Of a DNA stretch of 20,713 nt, positions 11,820 through 18,346 are shown in pieces. Both the position numbers and the translations under genes were made by a program. The notes beneath the pieces are model-generated. The model saw nothing but the letters and a program-made list of their open reading frames with translations, was not told the DNA's origin and ran no database searches. Position 1 is the first letter of the stretch. Each line of letters starts with the position of its first letter. The DNA is taken from NCBI GenBank assembly GCA_029857855.1, contig JAOUGG010000002.1, positions 1-20,713 of the forward strand. The letters run 5' to 3'. The stretch is from Acidimicrobiia bacterium (GTDB lineage Bacteria > Actinomycetota > Acidimicrobiia > Acidimicrobiales > SZUA-35).

Positions 11820-12628
11820 CGAACGATTTTGTTATCGAACGAGGTATCGAGGAGACCTGGGCGATCCTCAACGATCTCGAGTTCATAGCTCCCTGCATGC
11901 CCGGCGCCCAGCTGACCGAGATCGAGGGCGACGAGTACCGTGGCCTCGTCAAGATCAAGGTGGGTCCGATCACCGCCAATTACAGGGGCAAGGCATCATT
12001 CATCGAGCAGGATGCCGAGAACCACGTGGCCAAGCTGAAGGCCGAGGGTCGTGACCCTCGTCAGGGCAACGCCAACGCCGTCGTGACCGCCACGCTGGAG
12101 GAGTTGGCGGCCGATCAGACCAAGGTCGAGATCCATACCGACCTGGGCTTGAGCGGCAAGATCGCCAGCTTCGGACGTGGCGCGATCGAGGACGTGTCGA
12201 AGAAGCTTCTGGGCCAGTTCACCGACAATCTCCGCGACAAGCTCGCCGATGATTCGCCGTCCGGGGCGAGTGGGGTGGCGGCGGCCGCCGGTTCCGCCGC
12301 CGACAGTGCATCGGCTGCTGCGGATGACGCCGCGGCTGCCGTTGGCGACGCCGCATCCGAAGCCGCCGACACGGCCGGCGACAAAGCGGCAACCGTGGCC
12401 GACAAGGTCGGTTCCGCCGCCGGAGACGCCGCTGCGGCCGCATCGAACGCGGCCGGAGCCGTGGCCGAGAAGGTGTCGGGTGGGGTTCGCAAGATCAACT
12501 CGCCCGAGCCGGAGGCCGTCGATCTGCTCGCCGTCGGCGGCGAGTCGATGGCCAAGCGGCTGGTTCCGGCTGTTGGTCTGCTCGCGCTCGTCATCGCCTT
12601 CATCTGGTGGCTGATCAGCCGCGGCTGA
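11810..12628 (+). CDS. coxG: CoxG-family SRPBCC protein with C-terminal membrane anchor
   Basis: The first 145 or so residues match the CO dehydrogenase subunit G family (SRPBCC/START-like fold): MELTNDFVIERGIEETWAIL, NDLEFIAPCMPGAQLTEIEG and GLVKIKVGPITANYRGKASF are characteristic. Family knowledge: CoxG is associated with aerobic CO dehydrogenases, and in mycobacteria has been reported to link the enzyme to the membrane and its menaquinone pool. Here the domain is followed by a long low-complexity linker rich in Ala, Asp, Ser and Gly (about 148-222), then a hydrophobic segment VPAVGLLALVIAFIWWLIS (252-270) that should be a tail anchor with the domain in the cytoplasm. The start overlaps the upstream gene (ATGGAGCTGA). 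No coxL, coxM or coxS homologue lies in the window, so the partner enzyme is unknown. Confidence 0.88.
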   Translation: MELTNDFVIERGIEETWAILNDLEFIAPCMPGAQLTEIEGDEYRGLVKIKVGPITANYRGKASFIEQDAENHVAKLKAEGRDPRQGNANAVVTATLEELAADQTKVEIHTDLGLSGKIASFGRGAIEDVSKKLLGQFTDNLRDKLADDSPSGASGVAAAAGSAADSASAAADDAAAAVGDAASEAADTAGDKAATVADKVGSAAGDAAAAASNAAGAVAEKVSGGVRKINSPEPEAVDLLAVGGESMAKRLVPAVGLLALVIAFIWWLISRG

Positions 12629-12636
12629 TCGGCTCG

Positions 12637-13875
12637 ATGGCCCCGGATCGGACCGAGGCGGCCTCCGAGGCGCCGGACCCCGACCTCGACGCCACAGTCG
12701 CCCGGCTCCTCGGCCGACGACCTCAGGGAGACTACGCCGTTGCCGTCAGCCGGCCCGACGGCGAGCCCGTCGTGCTCGTGAACGCCCCCTTCCTGCATTC
12801 GGGCCGGCCCATGCCGACCAGGTACTGGCTCATCGATCCGGCGCTCAACAAGGTCATCGGCCAGCTCGAATCGACCGGTGGCGTGAAGCAGGCGGAGGCC
12901 GCCGTCGATCCCGATCTCCTGGCTGCGACGCATGAACGGTATGGGCGGGAACGGGATCGACTGATCCCGTCCGACCACACCGGGCCGGCACCGAGCGGAG
13001 GAGTCGGCGGAACCCGGCAGGGCGTGAAGTGCCTCCACGCGCACTACGCCCACCATCTGGCCGGCGGCGACGATCCCGTGGGCCGATGGGTCCATGAGCG
13101 CTTGCGGGAAACGGGGGAGTTGGTGGAGGGTCTCGTCCCATCCGCATCCGCATCCGTTGCGGAGCGGCCGTCGTTGCGCGACGCCGACCGCCTGGGCTCA
13201 CCGCTCGAGATACTCGACGGCACCGCGGAGGCCGAGCTCGGATACCGGGCCGAGGTCGGCTCGGCCGACCCACCCGGCGCCGGTGCTGTCGGGGGCGGTG
13301 ACCGGCTCGTCACCTTCGACATCGGCTACGGCTCGACCGAGCTTGCCACCGTGGTCGACGGGCGCATCTCCGCCATCTCGCTTCCGATCGGGGCGGCCAC
13401 GGTGACAGCCGCCCACCTCCACAGCGATCCGCCCGACCCGGCCGAGCTGTCGGCAGCCTTATCGGTGATCGAGCTCCATCTCGATGACGTCGTGCGGGAG
13501 ATGCCCGAGCTGGCGGCCGCGATCACCGATTCGACGATCGTCGGCCTGGGGGCGGTTCGGTTCGTGGCCGAGGTCGAACTCGGGGTCGCTGACGGCGACG
13601 AGATCGACGGCTGCGTTCTCGAACGGGATGCGGCAGAGGAGCTCTTCCGTGCGCTGGCCACCGAATCACACGAGGATCGGGCGGCCAATCCCGGTCTCCA
13701 GCCCGACCATGTCGGCTGGATCGTCGGTGCGATGTGTATTCTGCTGGAGTTCATGAGACGGTTCGCCGTCGACGAGATCCGCGTCTCGACGCTCGGTCTT
13801 CTCGACGGGGTCGCCGCCTCGATCGAGGCGCCGACCGACTTCTCGCCGAAACCGACTCGGGATCCGGGACGATGA
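12637..13875 (+). CDS. DUF501 domain fused to a C-terminal Ppx/GppA-like phosphatase fragment
   Basis: The 412-residue product has two recognisable parts. Residues 15-155 match DUF501, an actinobacterial family of unknown function: AVARLLGRRP-like start, PTRYWLIDPALNKVIGQLES (60-79) and QGVKCLHAHYAHHLAGG (128-144). Residues 180-397 match the exopolyphosphatase/GppA family from its middle onward: LGSPLEILDGTAEAELGY (186-203), the glycine motif FDIGYGSTEL (227-236, usually DIGGGSTEL), the HSDPP region, and the C-terminal ILLEFMRRFAVDEIRVSTLGLLDG (368-391). The first 100 or so residues of Ppx, including the N-terminal DxGTNS phosphate-binding loop, are missing. One of two adjacent conserved Glu residues also appears to be Ala (195-198). 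Phosphatase activity is therefore doubtful. DUF501 and ppx are commonly neighbours in actinobacteria, so a fusion is plausible. Start ATG 12637 lies eight bases after coxG. Confidence 0.8.
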   Translation: MAPDRTEAASEAPDPDLDATVARLLGRRPQGDYAVAVSRPDGEPVVLVNAPFLHSGRPMPTRYWLIDPALNKVIGQLESTGGVKQAEAAVDPDLLAATHERYGRERDRLIPSDHTGPAPSGGVGGTRQGVKCLHAHYAHHLAGGDDPVGRWVHERLRETGELVEGLVPSASASVAERPSLRDADRLGSPLEILDGTAEAELGYRAEVGSADPPGAGAVGGGDRLVTFDIGYGSTELATVVDGRISAISLPIGAATVTAAHLHSDPPDPAELSAALSVIELHLDDVVREMPELAAAITDSTIVGLGAVRFVAEVELGVADGDEIDGCVLERDAAEELFRALATESHEDRAANPGLQPDHVGWIVGAMCILLEFMRRFAVDEIRVSTLGLLDGVAASIEAPTDFSPKPTRDPGR

Positions 13876-13888
13876 TGGTGATCAGACG

Positions 13889-14485
13889 ATGATTGTGAAT
13901 ACGAGCCTGCTCGGCCGACGAATCCTCCTGCGACCAGTCCGGCCGGAGGATTTCTGGGCCTGGCAGGAGGTCCGCCGCAGGAATCTCGACTGGTTGACCA
14001 AATGGGAGCCGAGCCGTCCGGACGGGGCCCCGGACCCGGTCGTCGACCGGAGCGCGTTCGCCCTCCGATGCCATGCCCGGGATCGCGAGTGGCAATCGGG
14101 GACCGGCTACGGCTTCGGCGTGTTCGTCGGCGGCTCGTTCTGCGGCGAGATCAACCTGAACGCCGTGCAGCGTGGTCCGTTCCAGAGCGCCTATCTCGGC
14201 TACTGGATCGATGAGGAACAGGCCGGCCGGGGCTACACCCCCGAAGGGGTGGTCATGGTTCTGCGGTTCGCGTTCGAGGAGCTGAAACTCCACCGGGTCC
14301 AGATATCGATCGTTCCTCGCAACGACTCGTCACTGCGGGTGGTCGAGAAACTCGGCCTGCGAAACGAGGGAACCGCGCTTCGTTATCTCGAGATCAACGG
14401 CGTGTGGGAGGACCACGTCCGCTACGCGATCACGTCCGAGGAGTGGACCGAACGTCGCGCCGACCTCGTCGAAGCCTGGCTCTAG
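13889..14485 (+). CDS. RimJ/RimL-type GNAT N-acetyltransferase
   Basis: This 198-residue protein has a single GNAT fold and resembles the RimJ/RimL group that acetylates the N-termini of ribosomal proteins. The sequence begins with the strand RILLRPVRPEDFWAWQEVRRRN, contains YLGYWIDEEQAGRGYTPEGV (about 104-123) with the acetyl-CoA pyrophosphate-binding loop, and ends with the family pattern HRVQISIVPRNDSSLRVVEKLGL followed by an EG-Y-I-G-W-D-H arrangement. The true substrate is not shown by the sequence, since many RimJ-like enzymes act on other amines. It starts 13 bases after the DUF501-Ppx gene on the same strand and is probably co-transcribed with it. It ends 12 bases from the convergent crotonase gene. 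Confidence 0.88.
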   Translation: MIVNTSLLGRRILLRPVRPEDFWAWQEVRRRNLDWLTKWEPSRPDGAPDPVVDRSAFALRCHARDREWQSGTGYGFGVFVGGSFCGEINLNAVQRGPFQSAYLGYWIDEEQAGRGYTPEGVVMVLRFAFEELKLHRVQISIVPRNDSSLRVVEKLGLRNEGTALRYLEINGVWEDHVRYAITSEEWTERRADLVEAWL

Positions 14486-14497
14486 ACAACCTCGGGC

Positions 14498-15253
14498 TCA
14501 GCTCTTCGAACTAATCTTCGCCTTGAGTTTGGCCAGGCGGTCCTGGAACGCGGCTTGACGGGTCGACCAGGCCTGTGGGCCGAGTTCGTGATCGACGGCC
14601 GCCCGCTGGGTCGACACCGATCGGATGTCCTGCATCGTGCGCTTGGTCTTGAGCACGAGATCTCGAGGAGCCGACCCGGCCTTCGCTGCCATGGCCTGGG
14701 CGGCGCCCATCAGCTCGTCGTCGTCGTACACCTGGAACGCCAGTCCGACACGGGCCGCCTCCTCGCCGTCGAAGACCTGGGAGAAGAGAATGGCCGCAAC
14801 GGCGGTCTGCGGCCCGCAGATGTTCTGGTACATCCAGGTGTGCCCGCCGCCGGGGTGCAGGCCGAGGTCGAGAAAGCGGGTGTCGAACCGGGCGGAGTGA
14901 CCGGCCAGCCGCAGGTCACAGATGAGGGCCAGGTTCATGCCTGCTCCGACCGCGGCCCCGTTGACCGCGGCGATCGTCGGCAGAGGCGTCCGCCCGATAC
15001 GCAGGAAGCCTTCGTAGATGGTGAGCAGCCCCTCCTCGGCGGAGTCGCCGAGATGGGACAGATCGGCCCCCGCGCAGAATGCCGGGGGGTTGCCGGTGAC
15101 GATCAGGGCGTTGACCGATTCGTCGGCTTCGACGGTGTTCATGGCTTCGTCGATCTCGTGACACATCGGAAGGGTCACCGCATTGCGGCGCTTCGGGTCG
15201 TTGAGGGTGATGGTGGCGACACCGTCTGCGGTTGTGACGTCGATCAGGTTCAT
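14498..15253 (-). CDS. Enoyl-CoA hydratase/isomerase (crotonase) family protein
   Basis: The 251-residue protein has a full-length crotonase fold that binds acyl-CoA substrates. The oxyanion-hole elements are present (FCAGADL, about 55-61, and AAVNGAAVGAGMNLAL, about 95-110). The region DTRFLDLGLHPGGGHTWMY replaces the usual QPEILLGTIPGAGGTQRL. By this alignment, done by eye, the two glutamates needed for hydration in classical enoyl-CoA hydratase (Glu144 and Glu164 of the rat enzyme) become Phe and Ala. The protein may therefore catalyse another crotonase-type reaction. I chose the ATG at 15251-15253; a GTG at 15271 would add six residues. A recognisable promoter lies directly upstream. The gene is divergent from maf. 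Confidence 0.88.
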   Translation of the reverse strand: MNLIDVTTADGVATITLNDPKRRNAVTLPMCHEIDEAMNTVEADESVNALIVTGNPPAFCAGADLSHLGDSAEEGLLTIYEGFLRIGRTPLPTIAAVNGAAVGAGMNLALICDLRLAGHSARFDTRFLDLGLHPGGGHTWMYQNICGPQTAVAAILFSQVFDGEEAARVGLAFQVYDDDELMGAAQAMAAKAGSAPRDLVLKTKRTMQDIRSVSTQRAAVDHELGPQAWSTRQAAFQDRLAKLKAKISSKS

Positions 15254-15261
15254 GGCCGTCA

Positions 15262-15291
15262 AGTGTGCCACCGACCCGCGCCCGGTCCCAA
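15262..15291 (-). promoter_or_regulatory. Candidate promoter of the crotonase-family gene
   Basis: On the minus strand, TTGGGA (complement of 15286-15291) and CACACT (complement of 15262-15267) are separated by 18 bases, fitting a -35/-10 pair. The -10 ends eight bases before the ATG at 15253, predicting a very short leader or none. Confidence 0.45.
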
Positions 15292-15310
15292 GCCTCTACC
15301 CTGGAAGCCG

Positions 15311-16000
15311 ATGGTTGATGGAGGTGGGTCGGGAGTTCCGACGGTGGTGTTGGCTTCGGGTTCCCCACGCCGGGCGGCCATACTTCGCCGGCTCGGCATC
15401 GAGCCCGATGTCCGGCCGGCCGATGTCGATGAAACCGTGGGGGCCGGTGAGTCGGCGGCCGATCTCGTCGAGCGGCTGGCCACAGCCAAGCTGACGGCCT
15501 GCGCCGACGTGCCGCCGCCGTCCTCGCAGCCCGTTTTGATCATCGCCGCCGATACCGTTGTTGAGGTCGGCGGCTCGATCCTGGGCAAGCCGGAGGGGAA
15601 GGCGGATGCCGAGAGAATGCTGGCTTTGTTGTCAGGACGACGCCACCGGGTGATCACCGGCCTGGCCGTGGGATTGCTCGACTCGAACGAGGGTGGGAGC
15701 CCGCCGCTCCAGGTGTCGGCGCGGGAAACGACCGAGGTGACGTTCCGCACCCTCGACCGCGAACTCACCGATTGGTACGTCGGAACCGGCGAGGCGTTCG
15801 ACAAGGCCGGTGGCTACGGGATCCAGGGTCGAGGCGCCCTGCTGGTCGACCGAGTCGACGGTTCGTACTCGAACGTCGTCGGCCTCCCTGTCGTCGCGCT
15901 CGACGAACTTTGCCGCAGCCTCGGTTGGCCGCTCCATCGGTTCGCCGGTGGTCCCGACGGCGCGCCCACCGCCGAGGCACAGGCGGGTGTCGGCGCATGA
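15311..16000 (+). CDS. maf: Maf-family nucleoside triphosphate pyrophosphatase
   Basis: Maf proteins hydrolyse non-canonical or excess nucleoside triphosphates, typically dTTP, UTP and modified pyrimidines, to the monophosphate and pyrophosphate. They help prevent misincorporation and have been linked to cell division arrest. The 229-residue protein carries LASGSPRRAAILRRLGI (14-30), the AADTVV motif with the catalytic Asp (79-84), GKPEGKADAERMLALLSGR (92-110) and the C-terminal DKAGGYGIQGRGALLVDRVDGSYSNVVGLP signature, which favours the dTTP/UTP subgroup. A TACCCT hexamer lies eight bases before the ATG at 15311, and GGAAG in that gap could act as a ribosome binding site. Its TGA overlaps the next ATG (ATGA), indicating coupling with the membrane protein downstream. 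Confidence 0.94.
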   Translation: MVDGGGSGVPTVVLASGSPRRAAILRRLGIEPDVRPADVDETVGAGESAADLVERLATAKLTACADVPPPSSQPVLIIAADTVVEVGGSILGKPEGKADAERMLALLSGRRHRVITGLAVGLLDSNEGGSPPLQVSARETTEVTFRTLDRELTDWYVGTGEAFDKAGGYGIQGRGALLVDRVDGSYSNVVGLPVVALDELCRSLGWPLHRFAGGPDGAPTAEAQAGVGA

Positions 16001-17109
16001 CGGATCGGTCTCCCAGCGACGGGGCGGCGATGACCGACGGCTTCGGTGGGGTCGTCAACGGTTCGACGTTCATCCGTCGCACGCTGGTGTGGGGGATTGG
16101 TTTGGCCGTTGCCGCCACCGCCATGTACCTCATGCAGGACCAGTTGCGTGACCTGCTCTCGTCCGGAACCCGCCTCCGAACCATTCGGCCCGGCTGGTTC
16201 GGCGTGATGTTCGCGCTGGAGCTGGCAAGCTTCGTGTGCCTGTGGTGGTTGACCCGCATCGTCATACCGCAGGCGTCGTGGTTCATCGCCGCCACCAGTC
16301 AACTGGTGTCCAACGCCGTCAGTCGCGTCATCCCCGGCGGGGCTGCGACGGGCGGAGCCGTGTATTACCGGATGTTGGCGTCGGCCGGCATCGAATCGTC
16401 GAAGGCCGGCGGCGCCCTGGCCGTCACGTCCGTCATGACCACCGCGGCGCTGGTCGCCATCCCGGCGGTGGCCGGTGTGATGGCACTGCTCGGGGCGCCG
16501 ATACCCGAAAGTCTGCTTCCGGCTGCGGTGGCCGGCGGTGTGATGTTCGTTGTGCTGCTCGCAGTCGGTGCGCTGGCCGTCGCCTTCACCCGGCCTCTCG
16601 AGCTCGCCGAGGGTGCCATCCGAGCACTGATGGGTCTGCTGGGTCGGGCCTTTCACCGGTCTTGGACCGTCGGCCACGGACAGTTCCCGGCCGAACGTGA
16701 TCGCCTGGTCGCAGTGGTTGATTCCCGTTGGCCCGCCGTCGTGGCCGCATCGGCCGGAAAGTGGGCCTTCGACTACCTGGCCCTCATCGCGGCGCTGTAC
16801 AGCGTCGGTACCGATCCCCGCCTGAGCCTGGTGTTGATCGCCTACGCCGGGGCTCAGGTTCTCGGGATGATCCCCATCACACCTGGAGGTGTGGGGTTTG
16901 TCGAGGTCGGCCTCTACTCGCTGCTCATCATTTCCGGAATCAGCGCTCAGGACGCCAGCCTCGCCACGATCGCCTACCGTCTGATCTCGTGGTGGGTGCC
17001 GATCGTGAGCGGTTTCGGGGCCTGGGTGTTGTACCTGCGGAGGACACCGTTCGACGACGCCATCACCGAACCCGTTGCGGCCACGACTTCCATGGCCCGG
17101 CGGCCCTGA
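15997..17109 (+). CDS. LPG-synthase-TM family (YbhN/AglD2-like) integral membrane protein
   Basis: The 370-residue product is a polytopic membrane protein of the family named for the flippase domain of lysylphosphatidylglycerol synthase (PF03706-type). About seven or eight hydrophobic segments are visible, roughly at 29-46, 66-88, 140-165, 172-197, 250-270, 275-295, 300-315 and 325-347. Family motifs are RVIPGGAATGGAVYYRML (110-127) and ITPGGVGFVEVGLYSLL (294-310). The MprF aminoacyl-transferase domain is absent, so this is a stand-alone transporter-like module. Members are proposed to move lipids or lipid-linked molecules across the membrane, but the substrate here is unknown. The start was chosen for the ATGA overlap with the maf stop; another ATG 11 codons later is possible. 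Confidence 0.85.
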   Translation: MTDRSPSDGAAMTDGFGGVVNGSTFIRRTLVWGIGLAVAATAMYLMQDQLRDLLSSGTRLRTIRPGWFGVMFALELASFVCLWWLTRIVIPQASWFIAATSQLVSNAVSRVIPGGAATGGAVYYRMLASAGIESSKAGGALAVTSVMTTAALVAIPAVAGVMALLGAPIPESLLPAAVAGGVMFVVLLAVGALAVAFTRPLELAEGAIRALMGLLGRAFHRSWTVGHGQFPAERDRLVAVVDSRWPAVVAASAGKWAFDYLALIAALYSVGTDPRLSLVLIAYAGAQVLGMIPITPGGVGFVEVGLYSLLIISGISAQDASLATIAYRLISWWVPIVSGFGAWVLYLRRTPFDDAITEPVAATTSMARRP

Positions 17110-17143
17110 CGCCCTTCCGGCGTTCGGTGTCACAGGCCCTGGT

Positions 17144-17149
17144 CATAGT
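17144..17149 (+). promoter_or_regulatory. Candidate -10 box for the gene at 17156
   Basis: CATAGT ends six bases before the proposed GTG start at 17156. This matches the spacing seen before glgC and before the gene at 20569, and suggests leaderless transcription. No -35 box is evident. Confidence 0.35.
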
Positions 17150-17155
17150 GGAACC

Positions 17156-17677
17156 GTGGAATACAGGCATGAGCAGCAGGCTCGCCCGTCATCGTCGACC
17201 CCGTCAACGAGTCTGGAGGCGGAGCTGACGTCGATCGGGTTCGCCCGTCTGGCTCGGGCTCTGATCGCCGCCGCCGCCGGTTTCGGCGTTGCCGGCATCA
17301 CGTTCCGCAGCCCCGGCCGGGTCGGAGTCGGGCGGGCCATTCGTCGAAACGCCGACGGGTCGGCGACCGTCGCCGTCCGCTACCGGGGCAGGCCCGCCGT
17401 GTCGGTCACGGCCGACATGATCGAAGGGGTCGTCCGGGCCGCGAAGAACGGCTCGATCGACGCGTCGGCTCGCGACGTATTGTGGCGGGCCGCCGGGGAG
17501 GTTCTGATCGCCGCACCACCGTCGCACGAGGCGGGCGGGCCGGGTGGTGCCCCGGGTCACCCCGGGTCGGTAACCGACGGACGCGGCCATTCGAGCGCGG
17601 TCCGATCGTCGGGTACCGGCTCGGGGTTCGGTCCAACCGATCCTACCGACCACTCCGCCACCCGGCGGGCCGCCTGA
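17156..17677 (+). CDS. Uncharacterised protein with low-complexity C-terminal tail
   Basis: I do not recognise this family. The predicted product has 173 residues. Residues 1-20 are polar; a central region (about 20-120) looks like a folded domain of helices and strands, with LEAELTSIGFARLARALIAA and GSATVAVRYRGRPAVSVTADMIEGVVRA. The rest (about 122-173) is rich in Gly, Ser, Pro, His and Thr and is probably disordered. There is no signal peptide, and the Ala-rich stretch near residue 40 is too polar on one side to be a confident membrane helix. I chose GTG 17156 because a -10-like hexamer precedes it; the longer open frame from 17075 runs into the preceding gene. Codon use (GC-rich third positions) fits a real gene. 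It starts 46 bases after the LPG-TM gene and may depend on its own promoter. Confidence 0.6.
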   Translation: MEYRHEQQARPSSSTPSTSLEAELTSIGFARLARALIAAAAGFGVAGITFRSPGRVGVGRAIRRNADGSATVAVRYRGRPAVSVTADMIEGVVRAAKNGSIDASARDVLWRAAGEVLIAAPPSHEAGGPGGAPGHPGSVTDGRGHSSAVRSSGTGSGFGPTDPTDHSATRRAA

Positions 17678-17825
17678 CCGAGGCGATCCTTTTCGGATTC
17701 GTTCCACTCGACGGCCGCTGCACACACGAGTTCGGATTCGGGTCGTATCATGATTCACGCAGGTGTCGCCGCGGTCTCGTGGCCGGCGGCGCGCCGGCGA
17801 CCTCGGGACAACCGGCGAGGAACCC

Positions 17826-18272
17826 ATGACCACGATGCAAACCGAACACGATCAGGCCGGGCGGGAGTTCGACATCGTTCGTTGGCTGGTCGTCGTGTTG
17901 ATCGCCTTGTCCGCCCTGATCGTGCTGAATCTGGCCCGTACCAGGGTCGTCGCCCCGTTCGACGATCTCGTCACCGAACAGCTGTGTCTCCGTCACGGCG
18001 AGGACATCGAACGGACCCTTCTCGATTTCGAGCGCTCCAACCGGTTCGCATTGCGCAACCGAACCGACGGATTCTGCAGCTACGGTCCCGGGCCGGAAGG
18101 CGAGCCGGCCGTGGCCATGTCAATCGCCGACACCGAGCCCGGTCCACTGTTCACGTGGGCCAAGGCGATCGGGATCATCCTCCAGCTCGGGATCGCCAGC
18201 ATCTTCATTCGCCTGGTCACCGAGCCCGCCCTCGAGACTTCCCGGTTCCTGGTCGAGCGCTTCCGGTCCTAG
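17826..18272 (+). CDS. Small uncharacterised membrane protein with two helices
   Basis: This 148-residue protein is not one I recognise. It has two hydrophobic segments, about 20-37 (WLVVVLIALSALIVLNLA) and 111-129 (WAKAIGIILQLGIASIFIRL), and a polar region of about 70 residues between them. With the charged N-terminus inside, that loop would be outside the membrane; it holds two cysteines, C54 and C84, that could form a disulfide. The C-terminal tail (130-148) would be cytoplasmic. The start is well supported by GAGGA at 17817-17821, four bases before the ATG. The open frame extends upstream to 17763 but without a ribosome binding site. The 148 bases before it hold a TATCAT hexamer at 17746-17751 and nothing else I can name. 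Confidence 0.7.
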   Translation: MTTMQTEHDQAGREFDIVRWLVVVLIALSALIVLNLARTRVVAPFDDLVTEQLCLRHGEDIERTLLDFERSNRFALRNRTDGFCSYGPGPEGEPAVAMSIADTEPGPLFTWAKAIGIILQLGIASIFIRLVTEPALETSRFLVERFRS

Positions 18273-18278
18273 ACGAAC

Positions 18279-18295
18279 CGGCGGTCGTTCCGCCG
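18279..18295. terminator. Weak hairpin after the small membrane protein gene
   Basis: A six-bp all-GC stem (CGGCGG at 18279-18284, CCGCCG at 18290-18295) with a five-base loop begins seven bases after the TAG. There is no T-tract, so it could be a weak terminator or a chance structure in GC-rich DNA. Confidence 0.3.
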
Positions 18296-18346
18296 AACCT
18301 GTCCCGTCGCCGTTCAGAATGGGCGACGTTGGGTCGATAGGTGCCT

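Noticed and set aside
12607..12636. Upstream GTG start for the DUF501-Ppx gene overlapping coxG
   Set aside because: It would add ten residues translated from the coxG membrane-anchor codons in another frame; the ATG at 12637 sits closer to the start of the DUF501 similarity.
16365..16619. Minus-strand open frame opposite the LPG-TM gene
   Set aside because: Its Ala/Thr-rich translation mirrors hydrophobic codons of the real membrane protein, and it has no start context or family likeness.
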